A stretch of DNA of 64,000 nt, from assembly GCF_036812735.1 (NCBI RefSeq), contig NZ_CP117523.1, positions 744,001 through 808,000 on the forward strand. The letters run 5' to 3'. The notes below the pieces were generated by a model that worked only from the letters and a program-made list of their open reading frames with translations, was not told the origin of the DNA and made no database searches. Positions within the stretch are counted from its first letter, which is position 1; the number at the start of each line of letters is the position of its first letter. Shown here piece by piece: positions 17,552 to 27,243 of this stretch. Made by a program: the position numbers and the translations under genes. The DNA comes from Terrisporobacter glycolicus ATCC 14880 = DSM 1288 (GTDB lineage Bacteria > Bacillota > Clostridia > Peptostreptococcales > Peptostreptococcaceae).

Positions 17552-19573
17552 ATGAAAGAGAAAAAACCTCAAAAAAAATCATGGTTATATTATTATGGGA
17601 TAATACTTCTTTTACTAGTAGTGCTTAATTCTTTTATATTTCCATCGCTATATAATATGAGCGGGCAAGTGGAAGAAGTGGACTACGGAAAATTCCTTAC
17701 AATGGTGGATGAAGGAAAAGTAAACCAAGTAGATATTGAAGGTTCAAAACAAATAACTTTCAAAACAAAAGCAGATAAAGATAAAGTTTATATAACTGGG
17801 CAAGTAAATGACTCTGACTTAGTTGAACGTTTATATAAAGCAAAAGTTAAATTTGGTAAAAGCATACCAAAAGAAGACTCACCAATTGTAGAGTTTATTC
17901 TTTACTGGGTGTTACCAACAATCTTAATGATTGCCTTATTAAACTTCATGATGAAAAAAATGACAGGTAGAATTGGTGGAAGAGGCGGCCCTATGCAGTT
18001 TGGCAAAAGTAATGCCAAAATATATGTAGAAGCGCAAACAGGAAAGACTTTTGAAGATGTGGCAGGACAAGACGAAGCAAAAGAATCATTAACTGAAATA
18101 GTTGACTTCCTACACAATCCTAAAAAGTACGAAGAAATAGGTGCCTCAATGCCAAAAGGTGCACTACTTGTAGGACCTCCAGGTACAGGTAAAACATTAC
18201 TTGCAAAAGCAGTTGCAGGAGAAGCAAAAGTACCATTCTTCTCAATCTCAGGATCAGAGTTTGTGGAAATGTTTGTTGGTATGGGTGCTGCAAAAGTAAG
18301 AGATTTATTTAAACAAGCTCAAGAAAAAGCTCCATGTATAGTATTTATAGATGAAATAGACACTATAGGTAAAAAGCGTGATGGTGGCGGAATGGGTGGT
18401 AATGATGAGAGAGAACAAACTCTTAACCAACTATTAACTGAAATGGATGGATTTGATGGTAAGAAAGGTGTTGTAATACTTGCAGCGACTAATAGACCAG
18501 AATCCCTAGACAAAGCTTTACTTAGACCAGGTCGTTTTGACAGAAGAGTACCAGTAGAACTTCCAGACTTAAAAGGTCGTGAAGATATACTAAAAGTTCA
18601 TGCTAAGAGCGTTAAAATGGACGAAGATGTTGATTTTAATGGAATAGCAAGAGCAACTGCTGGAGCTAGTGGCGCAGAACTTGCAAATATAGTAAACGAA
18701 GCAGCACTTAGGGCTGTTAGACTTGGAAGACACAAAGCCACTCAAGCAGACTTAGAAGAATCAGTAGAAGTAATAATAGCAGGGTACCAAAGAAAAGCAG
18801 CTGTAATTTCTCCAAGAGAAAAGAAAATAGTAGCTTATCACGAAATAGGCCACGCATTAGTTGCAGCTAAGCAAACAGAATCTGCACCAGTGCATAAGAT
18901 TACGATTATCCCTCGTACATCTGGGGCATTAGGATACACTATGCAGGTTGAAGAAGGCGAAAGAGTACTTATGTCTAAGGAAGAAGCCTTCAACAAAATA
19001 GCAACATTTACAGGCGGTCGTGCTGCAGAAGAAATAATATTCAATTCTTTCACAACAGGTGCGTCTAATGATATAGAACAAGCAACAAGAATAGCAAGAG
19101 CTATGGTTACTCGTTACGGTATGAGTGAGGAGTTCGATATGATGGCTCTTGAAACAATAAACAATCAATATTTAGGTGGAGATGCATCACTTATGTGTTC
19201 ACCAGAAGCATCTGCTAAGATTGATAAAGAAGTATTAAGTATAATAAAATCTGCTCATGATAAAGCTAAAAAAATACTTGAAGAAAATATTGATAAACTA
19301 CACGAACTTTCAGACTTCTTATTAGAAAAAGAAACTATCACAGGTGAAGAGTTTATGGAAATCCTAAATGGAAAATCTGTGGCAGAGGTTAAAGAAGAGC
19401 ATGATGCTAAAGAAGCAGCTAAAAAAGAAGCAGAAAGAGTTGAACTTGAAGCAATAAAAGAGAAAGAAAAAAGAGTACAAGAACAACAAAAACGTATAGA
19501 AGAAGAGCTTGAAAGAGTAGACAAAACTACTGAAGTAGATAATGCTAAGACTACCCAGGATGAAGAGAAGTAG
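17552..19573 (+). CDS. ftsH: ATP-dependent zinc metalloprotease FtsH
   Basis: 673 aa. Two N-terminal membrane helices (about 14-32 and 112-134) flank a short extracytoplasmic FtsH_ext domain. The AAA+ domain has Walker A GPPGTGKT (208-215), Walker B FIDEID and the second region of homology ([19 protein letters not shown]). The M41 protease has HEIGH at 430-434. The membrane-bound hexamer degrades membrane and regulatory proteins. The C-terminal 60-70 residues are a very acidic/basic coiled coil, longer than in many FtsH proteins. RBS AGGAGATATC. Confidence 0.97.
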   Translation: MKEKKPQKKSWLYYYGIILLLLVVLNSFIFPSLYNMSGQVEEVDYGKFLTMVDEGKVNQVDIEGSKQITFKTKADKDKVYITGQVNDSDLVERLYKAKVKFGKSIPKEDSPIVEFILYWVLPTILMIALLNFMMKKMTGRIGGRGGPMQFGKSNAKIYVEAQTGKTFEDVAGQDEAKESLTEIVDFLHNPKKYEEIGASMPKGALLVGPPGTGKTLLAKAVAGEAKVPFFSISGSEFVEMFVGMGAAKVRDLFKQAQEKAPCIVFIDEIDTIGKKRDGGGMGGNDEREQTLNQLLTEMDGFDGKKGVVILAATNRPESLDKALLRPGRFDRRVPVELPDLKGREDILKVHAKSVKMDEDVDFNGIARATAGASGAELANIVNEAALRAVRLGRHKATQADLEESVEVIIAGYQRKAAVISPREKKIVAYHEIGHALVAAKQTESAPVHKITIIPRTSGALGYTMQVEEGERVLMSKEEAFNKIATFTGGRAAEEIIFNSFTTGASNDIEQATRIARAMVTRYGMSEEFDMMALETINNQYLGGDASLMCSPEASAKIDKEVLSIIKSAHDKAKKILEENIDKLHELSDFLLEKETITGEEFMEILNGKSVAEVKEEHDAKEAAKKEAERVELEAIKEKEKRVQEQQKRIEEELERVDKTTEVDNAKTTQDEEK

Positions 19574-19596
19574 ATTTAAATACTAGTAAAATTTTT

Positions 19597-19626
19597 AGCA
19601 CCAATGTAAAAGTTGGTGCTTTTTTA
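19597..19626 (+). terminator. Terminator of ftsH
   Basis: An 8-bp stem AGCACCAA (19597-19604) with 19613-19620 is followed by a run of T. Confidence 0.8.
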
Positions 19627-19825
19627 TGTCCAAATATATTCAATGAATGTGATTTAAATATTCATAGGATATATTTGGAATATTAGCATTATTTATATAA
19701 AAATAGATAAAATCATACAAAATATGGTTATTTTTCTTCAATAGAGGTACAATCTATTTATAGGAAATAATAGATAATTAAAATTTGAAAAAAATATAAT
19801 ATATATTTTTATGGAGGACGTCATA

Positions 19826-20974
19826 ATGAATAAATTAAAAGATTTAAAATTAAAAAATCAACTTATAATATCTACATATATAATGATTTTTCTTTTATTT
19901 ATACTAAAACCAGCATTAATACCAAATTTATTTAGTAAGCTTACAATAGCATTTAAACCCTTTATAATAGGTGGCGTAATTGCTTTTTTGATAAATTTGC
20001 CAATGAAACTTATAGAAGAAAAAATTGTTAAACCTTTATGTAAAAATAATAGAAAGTTATCAAAGTTTTCAAGAGCTATATCTTTAGTATCTACACTTGT
20101 AATAGTGATAGTTTTAATGTGGGTATTTATTAGTTACATAGTACCTCATTTAGCGGATAGTTTAAGCACTTTAACTAATGGTATACCTAGCTATATAAGT
20201 AGTTTGCAAAATGAAATAATGAGTAAAATAAATGACTTAGAAATGTTAAAAAATACATCTTTTGACATACAGTCTATGATACAAAAATTCTTAACTTTTG
20301 TTCAGAATTTTATTAATATGTTTATTTCTAATATATTCAATTTCACTATAGGAATAACAAACTTCTTTATGAATTTATTCTTGGGAATAATAATATCCAT
20401 ATATATTTTACTTAGTAAAGAAAAGCTAATTTTACAATTTAAAAAGCTTATATATGCTTTTTTAAATGAAAAAAAATGTAAAAGAATAATGTATATTTTA
20501 AATTTAACAAATAATAAATTTTCTAAATTTATATTAGGGCAATCAATGGATGGATTAATACTAGGAACTGCATTCTTTATAGTGTTTTACTTAGTTAAAA
20601 TACCTTTTGCCCTATTAATAAGCATAATGATACCTATTTTAAATTTTATTCCTATATTTGGTACTTATGTAGGGATTGCTATATCTGCATTTATAATTTT
20701 GATGGTAAAACCAACATCAGTTTTATTGTTTTTAGTTTTAGTATTTACAATTCAACAATTAGATGGAAAATTTGTGTATCCTTTTGTAGTAGGAAATTCT
20801 TTAGGGCTTTCTCCTTTATGGATATTGCTAGCTATTGTTGTAGGAGGAAATTTATTTGGTGTAATGGGTATGATACTTGGAATGCCTCTTACTAGCGTAG
20901 TTTATGAGTTATCATCAAAAGCGATAAATGAAAGAATCAAGAATAAAAATATTATATTTAATAAGATTGAATAA
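19826..20974 (+). CDS. AI-2E family (PerM/YtvI-type) membrane transporter
   Basis: 382 aa from the ATG at 19826; the earlier ATG at 19811 overlaps the GGAGG ribosome binding site (19813-19817) and is rejected. There are about seven to eight hydrophobic helices. The family core lies near the C terminus, PIFGTYVG and the segment from QQLDGKFVYP to LSPLWILLAIVVGG. Members include the AI-2 exporter TqsA, Na+/H+ antiporters and sporulation protein YtvI, so the substrate is open. No terminator is evident after it. Confidence 0.85.
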   Translation: MNKLKDLKLKNQLIISTYIMIFLLFILKPALIPNLFSKLTIAFKPFIIGGVIAFLINLPMKLIEEKIVKPLCKNNRKLSKFSRAISLVSTLVIVIVLMWVFISYIVPHLADSLSTLTNGIPSYISSLQNEIMSKINDLEMLKNTSFDIQSMIQKFLTFVQNFINMFISNIFNFTIGITNFFMNLFLGIIISIYILLSKEKLILQFKKLIYAFLNEKKCKRIMYILNLTNNKFSKFILGQSMDGLILGTAFFIVFYLVKIPFALLISIMIPILNFIPIFGTYVGIAISAFIILMVKPTSVLLFLVLVFTIQQLDGKFVYPFVVGNSLGLSPLWILLAIVVGGNLFGVMGMILGMPLTSVVYELSSKAINERIKNKNIIFNKIE

Positions 20975-21006
20975 ATATAAATATATATACAAAATGAATT
21001 TTTTTA

Positions 21007-21035
21007 TTGACAAATATTATCAAAATGCATAGTAT
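21007..21035 (+). promoter_or_regulatory. Predicted promoter of the aminotransferase-serA-DUF1015 unit
   Basis: Consensus TTGACA (21007-21012), a 17-bp spacer and TAGTAT (21030-21035), about 120 bases before the aminotransferase. No T-box motif was recognised in the leader. Confidence 0.45.
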
Positions 21036-21163
21036 AAATATTAATCAAAATAATATAATCATAAAATTAAAAAAGGAAATATAATAATTTATAATATTAT
21101 TTTTAAAAATATGGTTATAATAATAATTAATTTATTTTAATAATTAAGAAAGGAGGTAAAATT

Positions 21164-22234
21164 ATGAGTAAAAAGCTATTCATACCAGGACCAATAGATG
21201 TAAATGAAGATGTTTTAGCACAAATGGCAAAGCAAGTTATAAGCCATAGAGGAAGTGAAGCATCAGTTTTACAAGAAGCTATAACACAAAAACTTCAAGA
21301 TTTATTCTATACAAAAAATAATGTCTTGTTATCAACATCCTCCGGTAGCGGCCTAATGGAAGGCTCCATTCGCTCCTGTACTTTAAAGAGAGCAGCAGTA
21401 CTATCCTGTGGTTCATTTGGTGACAGATGGTATAAAATGGGCGTATTAAATGGTGTTCCAGCGGATTTATTTAAAGTCGAATTAGGAAAAGCTATTGAAC
21501 CAGAAATGGTTGATAAGGTATTATCTACGAATAAATATGATACAGTCATGGTAACTCATAATGAGACCTCAAGTGGAATTGCTAATCCAATAAAAGAAAT
21601 TGGAGAAGTAATTAAAAAATACGATGATGTTGTTTATTGTGTAGATGCTGTTAGTTCAGCAGGTGGTATGAAAATTGAAGTAGATGATTCTAACATAGAT
21701 ATTTGTTTAACTTCAGTTCAAAAAGCTTTGGGCTTGCCACCAGGAATGTCTCTTTGTACTTTATCAGAAAAGGCAAAGAAGAGAGCAGAAAAAGTACCTA
21801 ATCGGGGTTATTATTTTGATTTACTCGCTATCTATGAGTACATCCAAAATAAAAATTATCAATACCCTTCAACACCTTCCCTTTCGCATATGTTCGCTTT
21901 AAATTTCCAACTGAAAAAAATCTTAAATGAAGGCCTAGATAATAGATTTAATCGTCATGAAGAAATGGCAAATCTAGTTAGAAACTGGGCACAGGAACAC
22001 TTCCAAATTTTTACCGATGTAAATTATTTGTCTAATACCCTTACCGTTATCAAGAATACACAAGGAATCAGTGTATCAAATCTCAATAAAAAATTACAGG
22101 AAAGAGGCTTTTTAATAGCCAATGGATATGGAGACCTTAAGGAGAAAACATTTAGAATTTCTCACATGGGCGATTATACAGTAAAAGATGTAAATGAATT
22201 ATTAATTAATATTAATGAAATTTTAGGATTTTAA
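21164..22234 (+). CDS. Class V PLP aminotransferase (alanine-glyoxylate/serine-pyruvate type), likely phosphoserine aminotransferase
   Basis: 356 aa. Fold-type I PLP enzyme beginning FIPGPIDVNEDVL, typical of the SPT/AGT group. The Schiff-base lysine is Lys187 in SVQKALGLPPG, and DAVSSAG holds the PLP-binding Asp. The neighbours serA and a DUF1015 gene suggest that it supplies the transamination step of serine synthesis in place of classical SerC; this is inference from context. Codon choice is unusual: around 21340-21380 and elsewhere it uses TCC, GGC, CGC and TGT-rich stretches unlike the AT-ending codons of its neighbours, hinting at separate acquisition. RBS AGGAGG. Confidence 0.85.
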   Translation: MSKKLFIPGPIDVNEDVLAQMAKQVISHRGSEASVLQEAITQKLQDLFYTKNNVLLSTSSGSGLMEGSIRSCTLKRAAVLSCGSFGDRWYKMGVLNGVPADLFKVELGKAIEPEMVDKVLSTNKYDTVMVTHNETSSGIANPIKEIGEVIKKYDDVVYCVDAVSSAGGMKIEVDDSNIDICLTSVQKALGLPPGMSLCTLSEKAKKRAEKVPNRGYYFDLLAIYEYIQNKNYQYPSTPSLSHMFALNFQLKKILNEGLDNRFNRHEEMANLVRNWAQEHFQIFTDVNYLSNTLTVIKNTQGISVSNLNKKLQERGFLIANGYGDLKEKTFRISHMGDYTVKDVNELLININEILGF

Positions 22235-22295
22235 TATTAGAAAATTTAATTTGCGTCATTTGTTGTACCAAGTTTTAATTTAAGAATTTTAGTTT

Positions 22296-22321
22296 GAATA
22301 TTAAGAAAGTTCTTGATATTC
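22296..22321. repeat. 26-bp near-perfect inverted repeat in the aminotransferase-serA gap
   Basis: GAATAT and AAGAA on the left pair with TTCTT and ATATTC on the right, with one T/G wobble and a 2-base centre. No T tract follows, so it is not an ordinary terminator. It may be an operator or an mRNA hairpin between two co-transcribed genes. Confidence 0.4.
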
Positions 22322-22365
22322 ATATTAGATAGAAATTATAAGGGTAAAAACTGGAGGTAAATACT

Positions 22366-23313
22366 ATGTGTAAGATATTAGTAACAGATGGAATGAACAG
22401 AAATGCTGTTAATAACTTGAGAAAGTTTAATATAGATGTTGAACATAAATTTTACGATGGGATGGAACTTGGGGAAAAATTAAAAGATAAAGAGGTACTA
22501 GTTATTCGTTCAAAAAATGTAATAACAAAAGAAATTATCGATAAAGCATGTGAAGGAAACACTCTAAAATTAATAATTAGAAGCGGTGTAGGCCTTGATA
22601 ATATAGATGTTGAATATGCAAATAAAAAGGGAATCAAAGTTTTCAATACGCCTAATGCTAGCACAAGATCTGTTGCAGAACTTACAATAGGTCAAATAAT
22701 AACTTTATCAAGATTTATAAATATTTCAAATATAACTATGAGACATGGGCAGTGGAACAAAACAAAATATGTTGGCACAGAGATATTTGGGAAAACTCTT
22801 GGAATTATAGGTCTTGGAAGAATAGGAAAAACTGTTGCCAAAATGGCTCATGATTTAGGAATGAATATAATTTATTACGATATACTTGGGGAGATGAACT
22901 CTTGTGAAGATTATACTTTCTGCAATTTTGAAGAAGTATTAAAAAATGCAGATTTTTTAACTATTCATATTCCTTTAGAAAGAAATCAAGGATATTTAAT
23001 AGGCAGAAAAGAGTTCAATATGATGAAAGATAGAGTTTACTTTATAAATCATGCTAGAGGTGGACTAGTTTGTGAAAAAGCTTTAATAGAAGCATTAGAC
23101 AATGGAAAAGTTGAAGCTACTGCTTTGGATGTTTATGAAGAAGAACCAAAGGTTAACTTAGAACTAGTTAATCATCCAATGGTTTCTCCAACGCCACACC
23201 TTGGGGCTTCAACAGTAGAAGCACAAGAGAGAATAGGTAAGGAAATAGTAAAAATAATATATAATTTTTTAGTAGAAGAAGAAATAATTGATGATATGAA
23301 AATTGCACTATAA
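22366..23313 (+). CDS. serA: D-3-phosphoglycerate dehydrogenase (short form)
   Basis: 315 aa D-isomer 2-hydroxyacid dehydrogenase. The NAD-binding Rossmann motif GLGRIGKTVAK lies near 144, with the catalytic Arg (NHARGG region), Glu and His (HLGAST) in place. It lacks the C-terminal ACT and ASB domains of long SerA, so serine feedback through ACT is not expected. It oxidises 3-phosphoglycerate to 3-phosphohydroxypyruvate, which the neighbouring aminotransferase would convert. RBS GGAGGT; 131 bases after the aminotransferase with no terminator. Confidence 0.88.
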   Translation: MCKILVTDGMNRNAVNNLRKFNIDVEHKFYDGMELGEKLKDKEVLVIRSKNVITKEIIDKACEGNTLKLIIRSGVGLDNIDVEYANKKGIKVFNTPNASTRSVAELTIGQIITLSRFINISNITMRHGQWNKTKYVGTEIFGKTLGIIGLGRIGKTVAKMAHDLGMNIIYYDILGEMNSCEDYTFCNFEEVLKNADFLTIHIPLERNQGYLIGRKEFNMMKDRVYFINHARGGLVCEKALIEALDNGKVEATALDVYEEEPKVNLELVNHPMVSPTPHLGASTVEAQERIGKEIVKIIYNFLVEEEIIDDMKIAL

Positions 23314-23371
23314 GAATAAATATAAATTAACAAATAAATTTTAGAGAAGAAAATTTGGGGGAGGAATAACA

Positions 23372-24613
23372 ATGGCAAATATAAAACCTTTTAAAGCGGT
23401 AAGACCTGCAAATGAATATGTAAATATGGTGGCAGAACTACCTTATGACGTGATGAATAGAGAAGAAGCAAAGAAAATAGCAAAGGATAATAAGTATTCT
23501 TATTTACACATAGATAGAGCAGAAATAGACTTAGATGATAATATAAATGAGAGCGATGAACAAGTATATATAAAAGCTAAAGAAAATTTAGATACGTTTA
23601 TGAAGAAAAATGTATTTGTAAGAGATAATCAAGATGCAATTTACATTTATAGAGAAATAGTAAATGATAGAGCACAAACTGGTATAGTAGCTTGCGTGGC
23701 AATTGATGACAATATAAATGGAATAGTAAAAAAACATGAATATACCAAGCCGGACAAAGAATTAGATAGAACTAATCATATAAAATACTGTAATGCAAAT
23801 ACAGGAACTGTACTTTTAACTTATAAAAACCAGGAAGAAATAGAAAAAATAATAGATTATTATGTTTATTTTATGACACCAATATATGATTTTAAAACAG
23901 ATGATGATGTTATTCATACTATCTGGAAAGTAGAAAAGGAAAGAGATATTAATGATCTAGTAAATGAATTTGCTAAGGTAGAAAATCTTTATATAGCTGA
24001 TGGTCATCATAGGTGTGCAGCAGCAGAAAATATAGCTTTAGAAGAAAGAAGAAAAAATCCAAATTATACTGGAGAAGAAGAATTTAATTACTATACAGCA
24101 ATGATAGCTCCACATACTGATTTAAAACTAATGGATTATAATAGGGTTATAAAAGATTTAAATGGTTTTACTGAAGATGAATTTTTAAATAAAATAAAAG
24201 AAAAATTTATTATTAAGGAAGCAAAAAAAAACTATAAGCCAACGTGTAAGGGAAAAGTTGGAATGTATTTAAATAATAAATGGTATGAAATAGAATTTGG
24301 TAAAGAATATTTACAAGATAGAGATGTAGTTGAAACTTTAGATATTTCTATTTTACAAAATCATATATTAGATAAAATTTTAGGTATCAAAAATCCTAGA
24401 ACTGATGAAAGAATAGATTTTATTGGTGGAATAAGAGGAGCAAAAGAAATAGAAAGAAGAGTAGACGATGATATGAAAGTTGGTTTTTTAATGTATCCAA
24501 CTAATATAGATGAATTAATTTTAGTTGCAGATGAGAATAAAATTATGCCAGCTAAATCTACTTGGTTTGAACCAAAGGTAAGGTGTGGACTTTTCTTACA
24601 TGAATTAAATTAA
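23372..24613 (+). CDS. DUF1015 (SerB-cluster) family protein
   Basis: 413 aa, family length. Landmarks of DUF1015 are the start FKAVRPA, the segment LPYDVMNREEAKK, HEYTKPDKELDR, IADGHHRCAAAENI (a possible catalytic or metal-binding HHR) and the C-terminal FEPKVRCGLF. DUF1015 genes commonly sit beside serA and a class V aminotransferase in clostridia, as here; a kinase role on serine or another part in serine metabolism has been proposed for related proteins, but I cannot confirm it from sequence. It ends the operon at a strong terminator. Confidence 0.85.
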   Translation: MANIKPFKAVRPANEYVNMVAELPYDVMNREEAKKIAKDNKYSYLHIDRAEIDLDDNINESDEQVYIKAKENLDTFMKKNVFVRDNQDAIYIYREIVNDRAQTGIVACVAIDDNINGIVKKHEYTKPDKELDRTNHIKYCNANTGTVLLTYKNQEEIEKIIDYYVYFMTPIYDFKTDDDVIHTIWKVEKERDINDLVNEFAKVENLYIADGHHRCAAAENIALEERRKNPNYTGEEEFNYYTAMIAPHTDLKLMDYNRVIKDLNGFTEDEFLNKIKEKFIIKEAKKNYKPTCKGKVGMYLNNKWYEIEFGKEYLQDRDVVETLDISILQNHILDKILGIKNPRTDERIDFIGGIRGAKEIERRVDDDMKVGFLMYPTNIDELILVADENKIMPAKSTWFEPKVRCGLFLHELN

Positions 24614-24628
24614 TATAAAATTTAATAA

Positions 24629-24664
24629 AAAAAGCCAGAAGTATAGTTACTTCTGGCTTTTTTG
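24629..24664 (+). terminator. Terminator of the serine block
   Basis: A perfect 15-bp stem (24629-24643/24648-24662) with a 4-base loop and T tract. Confidence 0.92.
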
Positions 24665-24827
24665 TTATAGAAAGTCATATTATATACATTTTAAAATGAT
24701 TTAGAAGATAAAAAATATTTAATAATAGAATAAAATTTTAGTTGCTAAAATCAAAAAGTCAAGCTACCATTAAATTACAAAGTACTTCATATAATAAGGT
24801 AGTATATATAGGGAGGTTAATGAGTTT

Positions 24828-25157
24828 GTGAATTTAAATAAAGAATTACTAAAAGGTCATATTGACACTTTAATTTTATCAATACTAAACCAAGAAGATT
24901 CTTATGGATATGAAATTGCCAAAATAGTCAAGGATGAGACCACATTTGAATTGAAAGAAAGTACCATGTATGTTTCATTAAAAAGGTTAGAATCTAAAGG
25001 ATTGATAAAGTCTTATTGGGGTGACAATCAAGATTCAGGAGGCAGAAGAAAGTATTACAATATAACAGAAGATGGAAAGGAAGACTTGGATCTAAAAGTT
25101 GAAGAGTGGAATTTTATACAAGAAGTTATGAATAAATTTTTAAATAAGGGGAAATAA
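24828..25157 (+). CDS. PadR family transcriptional regulator
   Basis: 109 aa winged-helix protein of the short PadR class: LKGHIDTLILSIL, then SYGYEIAK, a recognition-helix region ESTMYVSLKRLESKGLI and the wing GGRRKYYNITEDG. The start is GTG at 24828, 11 bases from GGGAGG. A tiny ORF (ATG at 24820, three codons) ends on a TGA that overlaps this GTG, which could couple initiation. It is 3 bases from the next gene, the typical partner with an HAAS/permease-prefix domain. It probably represses its own operon. Confidence 0.88.
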   Translation: MNLNKELLKGHIDTLILSILNQEDSYGYEIAKIVKDETTFELKESTMYVSLKRLESKGLIKSYWGDNQDSGGRRKYYNITEDGKEDLDLKVEEWNFIQEVMNKFLNKGK

Positions 25158-25160
25158 ATT

Positions 25161-25604
25161 ATGAAAATCATAGAGGGATATTTAGATAGATTGTATAAAA
25201 ATGATGATAGTAAAGATGCAAAAGAAATAAAGGAAGAGATAAAAGAGCATTTGATAACTTCTGTCAAAGAGTATCTTAATCAAGGTTATTCAGAAAATGA
25301 AGCACAAAATAAAGCAATTGAACAATTTGATGGGGGAAACGATGAAGAAGCGTCTGTTGAACTACGCTCTATATATACAAAGAAAATAGATGTAAAAAAA
25401 GAAAGAGTAAAGAAATTAGCAAGTTTAAGATTAAAGATACTTAATGCTTTTGGCTGGTTTTTTGGCGCAGCATGTTTAGTTGCTTATAACAGTTTTTATA
25501 AAAAGGTTCCTACTTGGTTAGTAGTAGTATTAACCGTATTAATAAGTATAGTAATTATTTTGAGTGTTATAATTGTTATTTTAAAGAAAATGATGGAAGA
25601 ATAA
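25161..25604 (+). CDS. HAAS/permease-prefix-domain membrane protein
   Basis: 147 aa. The N-terminal 60 residues form the helical HAAS-like module (EIKEEIKEHLITSVKEYLNQGYSENEAQNKAIEQFD) usually encoded beside PadR regulators. A basic linker and two hydrophobic helices (about 94-112 and 119-142) follow. Its function is unknown; in related pairs it links PadR to a membrane signal. It lies 3 bases after padR and is clearly co-transcribed. Confidence 0.75.
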   Translation: MKIIEGYLDRLYKNDDSKDAKEIKEEIKEHLITSVKEYLNQGYSENEAQNKAIEQFDGGNDEEASVELRSIYTKKIDVKKERVKKLASLRLKILNAFGWFFGAACLVAYNSFYKKVPTWLVVVLTVLISIVIILSVIIVILKKMMEE

Positions 25605-25646
25605 TTAATAGCTGGATGCTAGATAAAATTTCATGGGGGGATATAT

Positions 25647-26021
25647 ATGAATGACAAATCATCACTAAAAGAAAGTATAGATAGTGTAGAAGAATTAAAT
25701 TTAAATAAAAAAATGAAGTTATTTAAGGATACTAAATGGATATCATTTGGAACTTATATAATGACTGTTGAGTGTTTTGTTTCTCATAAAGGTGTGGTAA
25801 GCTATGTGCCTATGATAAATATAATGAATTATGAAGAGACTAGCACAGTTAAGGCATCATATAATGGAGAAAGTTATTATATGGAAAATAAAGAATTATG
25901 TAAGAATGTATCCATAGGTGATAAGATAATAGTTACTATTAAATATTCTTATGATAAAGATGACAATCTAATATACACGAATGTTCACCATAGCCATCCT
26001 TATCCGCTAACTGATATTTAA
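25647..26021 (+). CDS. Unknown small cytoplasmic protein
   Basis: 124 aa, not recognised. No signal peptide or membrane helix. The second half looks like a small beta-rich domain (VKASYNGESYYMENKELC, GDKIIVTIKYSYDKDDNLIYTNV), ending in a His-rich tail HHSHPYP that could bind metal. A strong GGGGGG ribosome binding site and the 42-base gap to the HAAS gene make it the third gene of the PadR unit. Confidence 0.6.
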   Translation: MNDKSSLKESIDSVEELNLNKKMKLFKDTKWISFGTYIMTVECFVSHKGVVSYVPMINIMNYEETSTVKASYNGESYYMENKELCKNVSIGDKIIVTIKYSYDKDDNLIYTNVHHSHPYPLTDI

Positions 26022-26086
26022 ATATACAGAAAGTTTAACAGATTATGAATATAAACAAGCACTTAATTTAAAAAATATTGTATAAA

Positions 26087-26130
26087 AAAGCCTCCTATAA
26101 AATATGTTAATATTTTTATAGAAGGCCTTT
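26087..26130 (-). terminator. Terminator of the DMT permease gene
   Basis: An imperfect 16-bp stem (26087-26102/26114-26130) with one bulge and one mismatch reads into T residues on the minus strand. It may also stop the PadR unit. Confidence 0.65.
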
Positions 26131-26137
26131 AGAATAT

Positions 26138-27070
26138 CTATTCTATTAAATCACTTTCATCAGTGGAAGTAGCAAACTCTACTGATGAAACTTTTTTACT
26201 TCTAAATGGTTCTAAGAAACTTTCTTTATTAAACATAAATAATCCAGTTAAAATAATGATGCCACCTAAAAGTGTAGCTTTATCAGGAACTTCACCCATC
26301 ATTATAAATCCTAAAATTGTAGTCAAAAATGGTGTGACAAACATATAATTGCTTACATAAGTAGTTTTTTCTGCTATGGAAATAGCTTTTGCCCAGGCAA
26401 TATATGCAAGAGCAGAAGAAAATATTCCAAGAATTAAAACATATATTATATGTTCAATTGGAGCACGCAAAGTAGGTTCTATAGATGAAGGTAAGAAAAA
26501 GCATAAAAATAAAGTTCCAATAAAAATACTATAAGTACTAGCTTCTAAAGCTGTATATTTCTTTGTTAATTTCCTTTGTAGTAAATTATAAGTAGCTAGA
26601 CAAAGTGCAGCTAGTAATAACCAAAAGACACCTTCATTAATAGATAAGGTACCGTTCATTAAGGTTAATACTAAGATTCCTATAAATTCAATTCCTATGG
26701 CACACCATTGATACATTTTCAGTTTTTCCTTATAAAAGAATGATGCTAAAAAGGCTGTAAATACAGGTACCATGGCGATTACAATACTAGCAGTGGCGGA
26801 AGTTACAAGTCCTGTACCTTTTGTAAATAGAATTACATAGATAAAAAATCCAATACAGCCAGAAAGTATATAGGTAAGGAAATCTTCCTTCTTAGGCTTA
26901 TTAATTTTCATAAAATAAATAATTACAACTAAAGTTAATGATGCTGATAAATATCTTAGAAAACTTAAAGTATATACATCAAAGTATTGAAGGGCTAGCC
27001 TAGTAAAAACAAATGCCATTGCCCAAAATATTATTGTTATAAGTGCATAAAAATGATAGTTTTTTTTCAT
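26138..27070 (-). CDS. DMT-superfamily permease (EamA)
   Basis: 310 aa with ten predicted helices in two EamA repeats (about 5-135 and 148-290), opening FYALITIIFWAMAFVFTRLAL. Family members export amino acids or other metabolites; the substrate is unknown. The C-terminal tail is acidic and Ser-rich. GGGAGGG on the minus strand precedes the ATG. Confidence 0.85.
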   Translation of the reverse strand: MKKNYHFYALITIIFWAMAFVFTRLALQYFDVYTLSFLRYLSASLTLVVIIYFMKINKPKKEDFLTYILSGCIGFFIYVILFTKGTGLVTSATASIVIAMVPVFTAFLASFFYKEKLKMYQWCAIGIEFIGILVLTLMNGTLSINEGVFWLLLAALCLATYNLLQRKLTKKYTALEASTYSIFIGTLFLCFFLPSSIEPTLRAPIEHIIYVLILGIFSSALAYIAWAKAISIAEKTTYVSNYMFVTPFLTTILGFIMMGEVPDKATLLGGIIILTGLFMFNKESFLEPFRSKKVSSVEFATSTDESDLIE

Positions 27071-27243
27071 AATATTTTCCCTCCCATAATTTTATTTCCA
27101 ATTATCAAAATATACTAATAAGTGAATTATAACAGTTGCAAGCATCTTATAGCAACGTAAAATAAATGATAATTGAGATGAATTGGTGTATAATTTAAGT
27201 AGGATATAAAACTGTAAAAGAGTAATATAATTGGGGGGATAAT

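Noticed and set aside
18929-19168. Long antisense frames inside ftsH and other genes
   Set aside because: Shadows of real genes; no ribosome binding sites and composition set by the sense codons.
20975-21163. T-box leader before the serine block
   Set aside because: No antiterminator consensus (AGGGTGGNACCGCG-like) found.
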